Assembly (NCBI GenBank): GCA_022510505.1
Contig: JAFLTL010000005.1
Coordinates: 41,908-105,907 of the forward strand
DNA from: Muribaculaceae bacterium
Lineage (GTDB): Bacteria > Bacteroidota > Bacteroidia > Bacteroidales > Muribaculaceae
Direction of reading: 5' to 3'
Length of the DNA: 64,000 nt
Below are positions 1 through 9,065 of this stretch, piece after piece. The translations under genes were made by a program, and so were the position numbers. Under the pieces are notes generated by a model. The model ran no database searches and was not told where the DNA came from. It saw only the letters and a list, made by a program, of their open reading frames with translations. Numbering within the stretch: position 1 is the first letter of the stretch; the number at the start of each line of letters is the position of its first letter.

Positions 1-23
1 TAAATTTTGCCCACACCCCCTAA

Positions 24-31
24 TAGTTTTG
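24..31 (+). promoter_or_regulatory. Possible -7 promoter element (TAGTTTTG)
   Basis: Matches the Bacteroidota -7 consensus TAnnTTTG and lies 21 bases before the start of the small gene at 53. A TTTG lies at 6-9 but is closer than the usual -33 spacing, so only the -7 box is supported. Confidence 0.4.
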
Positions 32-52
32 TATCATAAATAATTCCCTTTT

Positions 53-286
53 ATGATTACAAAACCATTATCTTTTAATTCCTGCGATCAGTTGTCCTGT
101 CGACTGATTTCTGCCGGCAACCGGGTTTACTCTTTCGATTTGACCGGAGTGAGTACGATGAGCGATATATATCACTTCATCCTACGCGAGATTGGTCAGC
201 CTAAAGGGTTGTTGAATTTAAACCTTCGCAACAAGACCCAGGGTCAATCTTATAACCTATCGTTGAAATTCTCGGATGCCGCATAA
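53..286 (+). CDS. Small hypothetical protein
   Basis: A 77-residue protein with no signal peptide or membrane segment and no family I can name. It is mixed alpha/beta in composition, with a Gly-Gln-Pro stretch mid-protein and a polar C-terminal part (LNLRNKTQGQSYNLSLKF). An ATG start sits 21 bases after a TAnnTTTG element. It lies just upstream of the GH95 fucosidase gene, but that gene has its own -7 element overlapping the space after this ORF, so a shared transcript is not needed. It looks like a real small gene because of the promoter and the lack of a competing ORF; function is unknown. Confidence 0.55.
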   Translation: MITKPLSFNSCDQLSCRLISAGNRVYSFDLTGVSTMSDIYHFILREIGQPKGLLNLNLRNKTQGQSYNLSLKFSDAA

Positions 287-297
287 GAAAAAATGGT

Positions 298-305
298 TAA
301 CTTTG
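298..305 (+). promoter_or_regulatory. -7 promoter element (TAACTTTG) for the GH95 gene
   Basis: Exact TAnnTTTG match ending 19 bases before the ATG at 325. No clear -33 TTTG at standard spacing. Confidence 0.5.
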
Positions 306-324
306 TGACAAAGCTTGATTTGTC

Positions 325-2742
325 ATGAAGAAATTACTGACGGCAGTAATGCTGCTCCCTATTTTTGTCGGTGGCATGTCACAAAAATTGACATCCACGA
401 AGACTCTATGGTTTGACAAACCGGCCCGTATATGGGAAGAGACATTGCCATTGGGTGACGGTCGTTTGGGCATGATGCCCGACGGCGGTATAGTCAAAGA
501 GAAGATTGTGCTTAATGAAATATCTATGTGGAGTGGTTCGGAATATGATTATTCCAATCCTGAAGCTTCGACCTATCTGCCCGAGATCAGGCGACTGTTG
601 ATGGAAGGTGATAACGTAGAGGCTCAGCGTGTGATGTATGAGCACTTCGTGCCGAAGAAGCCCGAGAAGGGTGGTACCTACGGTGCCTACCAGATGCTAT
701 GTGATTTAGACATTGACTATAGTTATTCGACGTCGGATGATTCCCCTTCATCCTACCGGCGATTACTGGACCTGGAACAAGGGATTTCCGAGACTGAGTT
801 TACTTTATCGAACGGTGTGACCTATAGCCGTCTTTATGCCACCCCTCGCGGCGAAGACGGCATGTTAATCAAACTTTCGGCATCGAAACCCGGAGAGTTA
901 TCTTTCCGATATACCTTGTCGCGTCCCGAACGTGGAAAGATCAGTTCCCCTTCGAAAGGGAAACTGGAATTCAGTGGTGAGCTTTACAGCGGTCAGGACG
1001 GAGTTCGTGGTGTCAGATACAGTGTAGGTACAACCGTTAAGCTTATTGGCTCCAACGGACAAATTACTATGGACGGTGACTCAATGATAGTTGTCAACCG
1101 TGCCGACGAAGTGTGGATTGGAATCAGTGCGACCACTTCCTACCTATGGGGAGAGACCTATGTGACTGCCCAAAAAGATATGTTGACTCAATTGATGAAG
1201 AATCCTGAGGATGCTCTTAAAAACGGAATTAATAGACACAAATCGATGATAGACCGGGCAGAAGTGGTGTTACCGTCGAACGGGTCATCGTTGTTGCCGA
1301 CCAATGAGAGACTGGAAAAGTTCCAGGAGGATGACAGTGACGCAGCGTTAGCAGCTCTTTACTACAATTACGGTCGCTATTTATTGATTTCGTCGACCCA
1401 ACCAGGTTTGCTACCTCCGAATCTTCAGGGATTATGGGCAAACGAACCCGGTACGCCGTGGAACGGGGACTATCACACCAATATCAATGTTCAAATGAAC
1501 CATTGGCCGGTTGAGGCCGGGAACCTTTCGGAACTCCATTTACCATTGGTGAATCTTGTCAAACGGTCAGTTCCATCGGGCGAGCGCAGTGCGAAAGCCT
1601 TTTACGGGCCTGATGCCGAGGGGTGGGTGATGCACATGATGACCAATGTTTGGAATTATACTGAGCCGGGCGAACATCCCTCATGGGGTGCTACGAACAC
1701 AGGCGGTGCATGGCTGATGCAACATTTATGGGATCACTACGATTTCACCGGTGACACCGAATATCTTGAGGATATATATCCCATCATGAAGGGTGCTGCA
1801 AAATTCTTCCTGTCGACGATGGTTACTGAGCCTAAGCATGGCTGGTTGGTAACAGCTCCCAGTTCCTCCCCCGAGAATGAGTTTTATGTATCGGGCAACG
1901 ATTCAGTGATAGTCAGTGTTTGCATGGGTCCGGCGATGGATACCCAGATTATAGGTGAATTATGGGGCAATGTCATAAAGGCTGCCGATATACTTGGCAA
2001 GGAAGACGAAGATATTCCGGCATTCAAGGATGCACTTCTGAAACTTGCTCCGATGCAGATTGACAGTGAGGGCCGTTTAATGGAGTGGTTGGAAGAATAT
2101 AAAGAGAATGACCGACATCACAGGCACGTCAGTCACCTTTACGGCTTGCATCCCGGCAGTAGCATTACCCCCACGTTGACCCCCGAGTTGGCAACGGCAG
2201 CAAAAAAGACTTTAGAGGTGAGGGGTGATGAAGGAACAGGTTGGTCTCGGGCATGGAAAATGAATTTCCATGCCAGGTTATTGGATGGTGACCGAGCTTG
2301 GTCGGTATTCAAGGGGTTGCTTCAACCGGCAGTTACGAACAGACCACCCTATCATCGTGCCGGCACTTTCCCAAATCTGTTTTGTTCCCATCCTCCATTT
2401 CAGATGGATGGTAACTGGGGTGGGACGTCGGGTATCAGCGAGATGCTGATACAATCGCATGAAGGTTTCATCAACTTGTTACCTGCTCTTCCGGCTGCTT
2501 TGAGCGAAGGGTCATTGAAGGGCTTCAGAACGCGCGGGGGAAACGAGATAGATTTGGAGTGGAAAGATTCGCTTCCCGAGAGAGCCTTACTGAAAGGCGG
2601 TTTCAGAGAGACAGTCGGCTTAAAGATTCCCGAAAGAATCAGTTATTTACTAGTCGACGGTAAGAAAGTAAATGTTCCTCAAGATCGTCGAATAGAACTG
2701 AACGTACCAGCAGGAAAAGAGCTGGAAATCCTTTTCAAATAG
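325..2742 (+). CDS. GH95 family alpha-L-fucosidase, secreted
   Basis: 805-residue glycoside hydrolase family 95 protein; the family mostly hydrolyses terminal alpha-1,2-L-fucose from glycans such as host mucin O-glycans and milk oligosaccharides (some members act on L-galactose). An N-terminal signal peptide (about residues 1-19) indicates export to the periplasm or outer membrane. The N-terminal beta-domain starts with the family-typical LPLGDGRLG. The (alpha/alpha)6 barrel carries the conserved catalytic features: the Asn pair in the TNINVQMN stretch (N386, N388), the acid Glu517 in SSSPEN and Asp695 in QMDGNWGG, which I match by motif to the catalytic residues known from AfcA-type enzymes. 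Length is normal. Unlike many such genes it is not flanked by SusC/SusD genes. Its downstream neighbour is convergent with only a 6-base gap. Confidence 0.93.
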   Translation: MKKLLTAVMLLPIFVGGMSQKLTSTKTLWFDKPARIWEETLPLGDGRLGMMPDGGIVKEKIVLNEISMWSGSEYDYSNPEASTYLPEIRRLLMEGDNVEAQRVMYEHFVPKKPEKGGTYGAYQMLCDLDIDYSYSTSDDSPSSYRRLLDLEQGISETEFTLSNGVTYSRLYATPRGEDGMLIKLSASKPGELSFRYTLSRPERGKISSPSKGKLEFSGELYSGQDGVRGVRYSVGTTVKLIGSNGQITMDGDSMIVVNRADEVWIGISATTSYLWGETYVTAQKDMLTQLMKNPEDALKNGINRHKSMIDRAEVVLPSNGSSLLPTNERLEKFQEDDSDAALAALYYNYGRYLLISSTQPGLLPPNLQGLWANEPGTPWNGDYHTNINVQMNHWPVEAGNLSELHLPLVNLVKRSVPSGERSAKAFYGPDAEGWVMHMMTNVWNYTEPGEHPSWGATNTGGAWLMQHLWDHYDFTGDTEYLEDIYPIMKGAAKFFLSTMVTEPKHGWLVTAPSSSPENEFYVSGNDSVIVSVCMGPAMDTQIIGELWGNVIKAADILGKEDEDIPAFKDALLKLAPMQIDSEGRLMEWLEEYKENDRHHRHVSHLYGLHPGSSITPTLTPELATAAKKTLEVRGDEGTGWSRAWKMNFHARLLDGDRAWSVFKGLLQPAVTNRPPYHRAGTFPNLFCSHPPFQMDGNWGGTSGISEMLIQSHEGFINLLPALPAALSEGSLKGFRTRGGNEIDLEWKDSLPERALLKGGFRETVGLKIPERISYLLVDGKKVNVPQDRRIELNVPAGKELEILFK

Positions 2743-2748
2743 GTAACT

Positions 2749-4605
2749 TCAGACATAGAGTTGCATCAGGCAACGATTACAATCGAATTTGAGGTGATAA
2801 GTCACACCTTTACCGCTATCGAGGGTCAACGGTTCTTTGAGCTGTCGGCCTTCGGGCGTTTTAAGGCAAGCACCTACTTCACGACGGAGACAATAGCGAC
2901 ATTCCATTACCGGGATGTCCTTGGGATAGGGAGGTGGGGAGACCTCGACTGCCTCATCTATATGTAGGGCACCATGTTCTGTGTAGAATTTACGAGCGAG
3001 AGAATTGGCGACATTATCGCGTGGAGATAGGTGTTTGTTTGCAGGTAGTCGGGCTGTTGTTTTTTCATTACCGCGCAGAGGCACTACACGTTTTATTCTG
3101 CGGCAAGCTTCGAGTAATTGCAGTCCTTTTCGACGGAGTGTCGTCAGAGTTGAAACAGGGACAAACAGATTAGGAAGAGTGTCGTCGAGTTTTCCAAATT
3201 CCCAAATTGTGTCACCGGTTCTGGAAAACGTTCTGACTCTAACAAGTGTTTGTTCACGGTCGGCCTTCTGCAGGATGTGGGTTTCGCATGACACAGTAAC
3301 AGCATTGTCGTAGTCATCGTAGACATCAAGGAAGATTCGGCGATTGTCGGATGAAGTTCTGAGTCGGTAGTTGACGGTCATTTTTCTGACGGCTGTTTCC
3401 GAAGATATCCCATCTTCCCATTCTTTGTCGAAATTGCGATAAAGAGCAACACCCGGGATCAGATCTTTTTCCGGTTCATTGAGAAGTGTTATAACATTTT
3501 TGTCGACACTATTTACCCGGAATCCTTTAAGAGAACCATTAGGTGCGAAATAGCTCAGTCCATCGCCATTGCTTATGGTTGTTCCCGGGGCCAGTGAAAT
3601 TTTTATGTTTTTCGAGTCGACATCCATTACACGTCCGATTTTCTTTCCAGTAGTTTTGGGTGTGTCGAATCGGGCAAGGCTTTTCGCAGGGGTAGATGCG
3701 TTATGTAGAAAATAATCAGTGAATCCGCGATTGAAACCACGGGAAAGGTCGGGGGTAAAAGTCACATATTGCCGTCCCTGCGAGCTACGAATAAAACGTC
3801 CGTTTGAAGATGCGATTACTTCATCGATAGCCTGACGATAAGCGGTGACTGAATTTTTAACGTAGGCCATATCTTTCAATCGGCCTTCGATTTTAAAAGA
3901 AGAGATACCCGCTTCGGCCATATCCCCAACGAAGAGGAGACGGTTCATGTCGCGAAGAGACAACAGGTGTTTCTGAGTCATCACGCGTTTTCCATCGCCA
4001 TCGATCAGGTTGTAGGGTAGTCGACACATTTGAGGACATTCGCCGCGATTTCCACTTCGGCCCATAGCAGCGAAACCAGCTCGACAATCACCGCTGTAAG
4101 AAACACATAGAGATCCATGAACGAAAGCTTCAAGCGGGATTTCGACAGAATTACGAATTTGACGGATTTCATCGAGAGTCAGTTCTCGTGGCAGGACAAT
4201 CTGTGAGAAACCGATATCCTGCATGAACCGGGCATGTTTAGCATCGCGAACATCGCATTGAGTGCTGGCGTGTAGGGCAATCGGTGGAATGTCGAGGCGT
4301 AATATTGAGGAATCCTGAACAATCAAGGCATCGACACCAATACGATAGAGTTCTCTGATTAGTCGTTCAACATCACGGAGTTCATCCTCGAAGACGAGAG
4401 TGTTCACCGTTGCATAGAGACGAGCATTGAATTTATGGGCAAACTCGGACACTTTTGAGAGGTCGCCCAGTGGATTTCGTGCTGCAACACGTGCTCCGTG
4501 GCTTGTGGCTCCCATGTAGACGGCATCGGCGCCATGCTTTATGGCTTCAATGGCGATGGATGCATCGCGAGCCGGAGCGAGCAGTTCAAGCGGGGTAGTT
4601 TTCAT
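2749..4605 (-). CDS. Peptidase U32 family protein, RlhA-like RNA hydroxylation protein
   Basis: 618 residues opening with ELLAPARDASIAIEAIKHGADAVYMG, the hallmark of the U32 family. The family was first called a collagenase, but the studied bacterial members RlhA and TrhP hydroxylate 23S rRNA C2501 and tRNA wobble uridine. Four conserved Cys surround the HGSLCVSYSGDCRAGF...GECPQMCRLPY stretch (about 160-200), consistent with the Fe-S ligands proposed for this group. Length and the C-terminal extension resemble RlhA more than the shorter TrhP. A second Cys cluster (CRYC, CLK, CNRC) lies in the last 50 residues. It overlaps the upstream flavodoxin-ferredoxin gene by 4 bases and ends the S1/Smr operon, which supports an RNA-modification role. 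The exact substrate is inferred. Confidence 0.85.
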   Translation of the reverse strand: MKTTPLELLAPARDASIAIEAIKHGADAVYMGATSHGARVAARNPLGDLSKVSEFAHKFNARLYATVNTLVFEDELRDVERLIRELYRIGVDALIVQDSSILRLDIPPIALHASTQCDVRDAKHARFMQDIGFSQIVLPRELTLDEIRQIRNSVEIPLEAFVHGSLCVSYSGDCRAGFAAMGRSGNRGECPQMCRLPYNLIDGDGKRVMTQKHLLSLRDMNRLLFVGDMAEAGISSFKIEGRLKDMAYVKNSVTAYRQAIDEVIASSNGRFIRSSQGRQYVTFTPDLSRGFNRGFTDYFLHNASTPAKSLARFDTPKTTGKKIGRVMDVDSKNIKISLAPGTTISNGDGLSYFAPNGSLKGFRVNSVDKNVITLLNEPEKDLIPGVALYRNFDKEWEDGISSETAVRKMTVNYRLRTSSDNRRIFLDVYDDYDNAVTVSCETHILQKADREQTLVRVRTFSRTGDTIWEFGKLDDTLPNLFVPVSTLTTLRRKGLQLLEACRRIKRVVPLRGNEKTTARLPANKHLSPRDNVANSLARKFYTEHGALHIDEAVEVSPPPYPKDIPVMECRYCLRREVGACLKTPEGRQLKEPLTLDSGKGVTYHLKFDCNRCLMQLYV

Positions 4606-5429
4606 TGGTTCTCCAATTTTTTGAGAACCTTGGCTATCTGGTACTGTCCTTTCCCTTTAGTGGCTTTGCCATACTGGATTGCATTAGCCGGACAATGGTG
4701 ATAGCAACGGAGGCACAGAGCACAACGGTTGCCCCATTGGGGTCGTGCAGACAGGTCATTCTCAGGTCTCATGGTGATGTTTAATGTCGGACACTGTTCT
4801 TCGCAGAGTCCGCAACTAATACATCGGTCGGTAGCGTGGAATGGTCGGGGCGACATGTCGAACCTAACGAACCAAGGATAAATGACGCGAGTCTTTATCC
4901 AGGGAAAGTTACCCTTCTTAACATCGATGATAAAACTTCGGCTTTCAATGTCTCGGGATATTTTCCTGCATCGTTCGACCGAATCCTTGAGTTTTTCCAT
5001 TTCGAGATTAAGCGGGTCGACATTGAACCCTTTCATGAGGGTATAGGTGTTGGGCATGATTACTGTCCAGGTGCCTGCTGTTTCCCATTGTTTTTTTTGG
5101 AGCAAAGTTTTCCATTGCTGATGGGCCAGTCCAATATCATCGCCACATGTCATGACGAGGTGATGGGTTTTCTCCTTGCCGAAAGAAGATGGGATATTTT
5201 CGATAAACGACCTCATGGTCGGAGGAACGCCCCAACTATAAACAGGCATAACCCAGATGATTTCATCAGGGTTAAAAGTAAAATCATCAAATGAAAGAGA
5301 GAGGACTGTTTGAGGTTCAAGGAGGTTTTGCCCTTGAAGTTTCAAATAGTCTTTTTCATTTTTTAGATTCTGGACCAGAAGTTGGGCAACGTGGAAACTG
5401 TTTCCATTACCCGAGAAAGCAAGAATCAT
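4602..5429 (-). CDS. EFR1-type flavodoxin/ferredoxin fusion
   Basis: 275 residues. The N-terminal flavodoxin-like part (residues 1 to about 175) starts with the FMN-phosphate loop FSGNGNSFHVAQ. The C-terminal part has two CxxCxxCxxxCP-type 4Fe-4S motifs (CISCGLCEEQCP and CALCLRCYHHCP, about 205-250). This matches the EFR1 family of proposed electron carriers; partners are mostly unknown. The start codon abuts the stop of the DUF2027 gene (zero gap) and the end overlaps the U32 gene by 4 bases, so translational coupling is likely. One inferred role is to supply electrons to an Fe-S or hydroxylation partner such as the U32 protein. Confidence 0.85.
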   Translation of the reverse strand: MILAFSGNGNSFHVAQLLVQNLKNEKDYLKLQGQNLLEPQTVLSLSFDDFTFNPDEIIWVMPVYSWGVPPTMRSFIENIPSSFGKEKTHHLVMTCGDDIGLAHQQWKTLLQKKQWETAGTWTVIMPNTYTLMKGFNVDPLNLEMEKLKDSVERCRKISRDIESRSFIIDVKKGNFPWIKTRVIYPWFVRFDMSPRPFHATDRCISCGLCEEQCPTLNITMRPENDLSARPQWGNRCALCLRCYHHCPANAIQYGKATKGKGQYQIAKVLKKLENQ

Positions 5430-6515
5430 TTATATGATAACCTGGGTTGCTCCGAAACCGTAGTCGCGGAAAGAAGCATCCTGAACTTGATGACCTTTGT
5501 AACGGTGAGTCAGTTCCTTCAGGAGTGCGTTTTTCAATACGCCTTCACCTTTACCGTGAATAAAAACGATTTTTTTGCCCCTATATTTTGCGTTGGCGTC
5601 CATTATATCGCGGAATTCGTCAACCTGTTTATTAAGTATATCAGCGGGGGACATTCCACGGACAGAATCAACCAATTCTTCGATGTGAAGGTCAACGACG
5701 AGAGGAGCCATGGGATCTTGTTCTCCCGAGAATTTCCTGACTTGGCGACGACGCTCGAGTGAACGAAGATCGGCTTCCTTCTTTGCCTTTAGTCCTTCGT
5801 CAACGTTACGCGGACTTGGATCGCGCCTTGGATGCATGATTCGGTCATCCTTGACAATCTCCAAAGTATAGACCGGGTCCTCGAAATAGAGATTCGGACT
5901 GTAGGTATGAAATTTTAAGAAGTTTGTGGAATCTATTGCGATTTCGGTTAGTATTGGACGTTTCAGTCGAAACGGTCGGTCCTCCTTGAAAGAGATATAC
6001 TGTATTGCGATTTTTTTTAGAGTCGGAAGATCGGCAGGTGTCAGTTCTCCAATGAAAATCTGTGTACCAGGTTCCAACATAGTGAAATGTTTGGTCGTCC
6101 ACTGATCCGAATCGTCGGTTTTCCACAAGTAGGCCATTGACATCCAGTAGTTGGAGTCATTAACGAGGAAAGTGTCCCAGGTCGTGTTGCTAAGTTCTTT
6201 AATGTTATGGGGTTCAAAGACGAGCACCACACTGATTTTCTCCCCTTCGGCAGTTTCTTCGAATGGTTCGAGTACAGATTCGTCGGAATAGGTTTTCACC
6301 TGATTGTCGTTAACCGGAATTGTCTTGGTCTCTTCAGATTTGACCTCGTTGTAGGTTGATTGTGCCTGTCCTACAACTACACATTCCTTAAGCAGAACGG
6401 GTGTAACGAAACCATCTTCATCCTCCACATGAGCTATTTTGCCGTCGATGGAAGTGACGATGCCTTCGCCGATTGAATTGAGAAATCTTACTTTATCTCC
6501 GACTTTTATTGCCAT
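5430..6515 (-). CDS. DUF2027 and Smr domain protein
   Basis: 361 residues. The N-terminus (VGDKVRFLNSIGEGIVTSIDG) is an SH3-like DUF2027 start characteristic of Bacteroidota. The middle is a beta-rich DUF2027 region. The last 80 residues form an Smr (small MutS-related) domain, with VVDLHIEEL and FIHGKGEGVLKNALLKEL (about 317-333) as the LDLHG and HGxG motifs. Smr domains bind or cut nucleic acid; recent work on other Smr proteins links them to mRNA cleavage on collided ribosomes, but no activity has been shown for this family that I know of. It lies 6 bases after the S1-domain gene, in one operon. It is not a MutS2: no ATPase domain is present. Confidence 0.85.
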   Translation of the reverse strand: MAIKVGDKVRFLNSIGEGIVTSIDGKIAHVEDEDGFVTPVLLKECVVVGQAQSTYNEVKSEETKTIPVNDNQVKTYSDESVLEPFEETAEGEKISVVLVFEPHNIKELSNTTWDTFLVNDSNYWMSMAYLWKTDDSDQWTTKHFTMLEPGTQIFIGELTPADLPTLKKIAIQYISFKEDRPFRLKRPILTEIAIDSTNFLKFHTYSPNLYFEDPVYTLEIVKDDRIMHPRRDPSPRNVDEGLKAKKEADLRSLERRRQVRKFSGEQDPMAPLVVDLHIEELVDSVRGMSPADILNKQVDEFRDIMDANAKYRGKKIVFIHGKGEGVLKNALLKELTHRYKGHQVQDASFRDYGFGATQVII

Positions 6516-6521
6516 TATTAA

Positions 6522-7391
6522 TTAAGTAACGTTAGAAGACCCGATTTTATCCTCCCATGTAGCGATCAATGAGATTCCTTTTTCATCCATTGTGATGACA
6601 CCATTTTTAAGGAGGAATCCGGCAGCTTTTTTGAAATCTTTTTTACTGCATTGGAGCAGTGACTTGATTTCAGCCGGTGTAGAATTGTCGTTGAGCATGC
6701 AATGCCCATCGGCAGCATCGGTCAAGTAATAGATTTTTTCGGCGAGTTCCCTGACTCTGGTGCCAGTGTCGGCTCCCGGAGCAAGGTCGATTTTACCGTC
6801 CTCGCGAATTTGATTAACCCTTGCAGTCATAGTCTCACCAATTTCTAGGTTTTTAAAAATGTCGGTATTGTATATCATTCCCCAGTAGCGGTTGTCGACT
6901 ATAGTTTTGTAGCCGCGGTCGTCGTGTGAGACGATTAGTGCTGAAACGACATCGCCACGTTTGTATTTGGGGAAGAGGTTACCAATAAATTTCTCATATT
7001 TAGCCGAAGCGACCACACGTTTTGTTGTCTCGTCGAGGTAGACGTAGACGAGGTATAAGCCGCCTTTAATCATTTTGCTTTTTTGCTCAGAGTAGGGTAC
7101 AAGGATGTCTTTTGAGAGACCCCAATCAAGAAATGCTCCTGTTGAGTTGACATCGTTAACCTCCAGGAAAGCGAATTCTCCAACTTTGGCAAAAGGTTGA
7201 AGGGTAGTTGCTATGAGACGGTCTTCGCTGTCGGTATAGACGAAGACATCAAGCTCGTCACCGACAGATGAGTTGTCGGGGACGTAGCGAGTTGGAAGAA
7301 GTATTTCCACACCGTTACCTCCGTCGAGGTAGATTCCGAAGTCGACTTCTTTCAGAACTTTGAGTCGGTTGTATTCACCAATTTTTATCAT
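6522..7391 (-). CDS. S1 RNA-binding protein, CvfB-like
   Basis: 289 residues with tandem S1-like OB folds followed by a C-terminal winged helix, the CvfB/YitL arrangement. S1-like features are the GIYLDGGNGVEILLPTRYV start, the GAFLDWGLSKDILVPYSEQ repeat (about 85-105) and a third S1 around GDVVSALIVSHDDRGYKTIVDNRYWGMI. CvfB proteins bind RNA and affect virulence gene expression in Firmicutes; the direct target is unclear. It is the first gene of a four-gene minus-strand operon with Smr, EFR1 and U32 genes, and a -7 box lies 18 bases upstream of its ATG. Confidence 0.85.
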   Translation of the reverse strand: MIKIGEYNRLKVLKEVDFGIYLDGGNGVEILLPTRYVPDNSSVGDELDVFVYTDSEDRLIATTLQPFAKVGEFAFLEVNDVNSTGAFLDWGLSKDILVPYSEQKSKMIKGGLYLVYVYLDETTKRVVASAKYEKFIGNLFPKYKRGDVVSALIVSHDDRGYKTIVDNRYWGMIYNTDIFKNLEIGETMTARVNQIREDGKIDLAPGADTGTRVRELAEKIYYLTDAADGHCMLNDNSTPAEIKSLLQCSKKDFKKAAGFLLKNGVITMDEKGISLIATWEDKIGSSNVT

Positions 7392-7408
7392 AATGGAGAA
7401 TGATTCTA

Positions 7409-7416
7409 CAAAATTA
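7409..7416 (-). promoter_or_regulatory. -7 promoter element (TAATTTTG) for the S1-Smr-EFR1-U32 operon
   Basis: On the minus strand this reads TAATTTTG, a TAnnTTTG match 18 bases before the ATG at 7391. No convincing -33 partner. Confidence 0.45.
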
Positions 7417-7557
7417 ACAAATTTGGCTTGTTTATAGTTTACAGTTTGTAGTTTTTAGTAGTCAGTTGTTCGAAGTGAGTTCGTCAAGTGCCATCTGTTT
7501 GAAGTGCATCACGTTGATACTATTCAAAATGTTCTTTCAAAATAGGCAGAATTTGGT

Positions 7558-7565
7558 TAACTTTG
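7558..7565 (+). promoter_or_regulatory. -7 promoter element (TAACTTTG)
   Basis: Exact TAnnTTTG match 117 bases before the preferred ATG at 7683, predicting a 5' leader of about 110 bases. The rest of the 290-base gap between 7392 and 7682 shows no other structure except a short TGAAATTTCA palindrome near 7627-7636. Confidence 0.45.
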
Positions 7566-7682
7566 ACTTCGTTACCGGGGTCAGTATCTTTAATAAGAAT
7601 AAGCGTGAACTTTTCTTAAAAGTTGCTGAAATTTCAAGGACTCTTTTTGATCTTAAATATTGAAAAACATCGTATAACAAAA

Positions 7683-8738
7683 ATGAGAAGAATATTTTAT
7701 ATCATGCTGTCGATTGTATCTTTAGGTGTAGTTTCATGTGCCAACAATAGAGAAGCATCCAAGGATGGTAAAGACGGGAAAACAGTTATACCTGAAAACT
7801 TGAAGGGAGTCCCGGGTATTGAGAAGTTTGAAACGGCAATAGATTATGGCAGCGGAGACTACTGGATTTCCAAACCTGAAAATCCCGATAAAGATGTAGA
7901 TGTGATTTATTTTTATCCCACTGCTTATTTTAGCAACGACATTTCTAAATGTGCTATCAGTGATATTAATGATGCGGGTATGATTGCCAGAGGAACAAGT
8001 TTTGTTAACAATAACTGTGAGGCATTCAGAGAAACGTGCAATGTTTTTGCTCCTCTTTACAGACAATCGGATGTTTCTTATGCATCAAGTCTTGATGTAG
8101 CTACTTTTAATTCGTTCATGAATTTCACTTCATCACAGGATCCTACAGCCTCAATTGATTATTATTTTAAGAACCTAAACAATGGACGTCCGTTCATTCT
8201 AGCAGGACATTCACAGGGTTCTTCCACTTTGATGAAACTCCTGGAAAATTATTTCTCTAAAAATCCAGAATATCTTGAGAGAATGATTGCCGCTTATGCG
8301 ATAGGCTTTAGTGTTACAAAAGATTTCTTAGCATCTCATCCTTATTTGAAATTTGCGGAAGGAGCAGAAGATACCGGAGTTATTGTGAGCTGGAATACCG
8401 AGGGTCCCGGCAACAAGAACGCCAACAATTTTGTAGTCGAGAAAGGAGCGATCAGTATAAATCCCTTAAACTGGCGACGTGACGAAACCTATGCTCCCGT
8501 TTCAGAGAATTTAGGGTCATATATCAATGGAGAAACTGTGAAAGGAATAGCCGATGCCCAGGTTGACCTTGAAAGAGGCGTGGTGTTAGTTACGACCGAA
8601 GAGGCTAAAAACTATGTCATGGCAGAACAATTCCAAAGCATCTTTGGACCGGAAAGTTACCATGGCCAGGATTATGGGTTCTTCCAAGAAAACCTGAAGA
8701 AAAACATAGCTGACAGAGTAAAAGCATTTAAAAATTAG
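7683..8738 (+). CDS. DUF3089 lipoprotein, alpha/beta-hydrolase-like
   Basis: 351 residues from the ATG at 7683. That start is chosen because it gives a clean lipoprotein signal ending in a lipobox Cys (SLGVVSC), while the longer frame back to 7623 does not. The body has DUF3089 features: DVIYFYPTAY, the FAPLYRQ stretch and the nucleophile elbow AGHSQGS (about 175-181). This places it in the alpha/beta-hydrolase superfamily; substrates are unknown, and lipase or esterase activity is only an inference. It is probably anchored in the inner or outer membrane. The small membrane protein gene follows 7 bases later and is probably co-transcribed. Confidence 0.85.
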   Translation: MRRIFYIMLSIVSLGVVSCANNREASKDGKDGKTVIPENLKGVPGIEKFETAIDYGSGDYWISKPENPDKDVDVIYFYPTAYFSNDISKCAISDINDAGMIARGTSFVNNNCEAFRETCNVFAPLYRQSDVSYASSLDVATFNSFMNFTSSQDPTASIDYYFKNLNNGRPFILAGHSQGSSTLMKLLENYFSKNPEYLERMIAAYAIGFSVTKDFLASHPYLKFAEGAEDTGVIVSWNTEGPGNKNANNFVVEKGAISINPLNWRRDETYAPVSENLGSYINGETVKGIADAQVDLERGVVLVTTEEAKNYVMAEQFQSIFGPESYHGQDYGFFQENLKKNIADRVKAFKN

Positions 8739-8745
8739 GAGTATC

Positions 8746-8985
8746 ATGTTATTAATAGCGGAAATAATAGGATGGATTGCAACTGTGTTTCGGAGCGCCG
8801 GAATGCTCGTGAAATCGGCAATGATGGTGAAGTATTTGGTTTCGATTGGAAATCTTTGTTGGATGATCAACGGTATCATGACACATAATGCACCGTTGAT
8901 TACGAGTAATGCGATTTGTCTTGTAATAATGCTGTATGACATCGTCAAAGTAAACTGGAAAAAAAAGACACAGGTCGAGGATTAG
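8746..8985 (+). CDS. Small three-helix membrane protein, SemiSWEET/YgjV-like
   Basis: 79 residues with about three hydrophobic segments (2-20, 26-47, 51-70) and a charged tail KVNWKKKTQVED. The size, the spacing, and the GWIATVFRSAG and LCWMINGIMTHNAPLITSNAICL stretches resemble half-transporters of the PQ-loop/SemiSWEET or YgjV type, which work as dimers. This assignment rests on pattern only. It lies 7 bases after the DUF3089 gene. Confidence 0.6.
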   Translation: MLLIAEIIGWIATVFRSAGMLVKSAMMVKYLVSIGNLCWMINGIMTHNAPLITSNAICLVIMLYDIVKVNWKKKTQVED

Positions 8986-9027
8986 GAACACAGCATTAAG
9001 AACAATAAACTATAAACTAACTTTTAT

Positions 9028-9035
9028 TATTTTTG
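9028..9035 (+). promoter_or_regulatory. -7 promoter element (TATTTTTG) for rsmG
   Basis: TAnnTTTG match 30 bases before the rsmG ATG at 9066; no clear -33 partner. Confidence 0.4.
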
Positions 9036-9065
9036 TAGAGGATAGAAAGACTTTAATTAACACTG

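Noticed and set aside
2934..3313. Plus-strand ORFs of about 80-100 residues opposite the U32 gene
   Set aside because: They are antisense shadows of a well-supported conserved gene. The same holds for antisense ORFs in gmd, glyS, AddA-like, HerA-like and RND genes.
7466..7663. 65-residue plus-strand ORF upstream of the DUF3089 gene
   Set aside because: It spans the -7 promoter box of the next gene, has no ribosome site and an unlikely composition.
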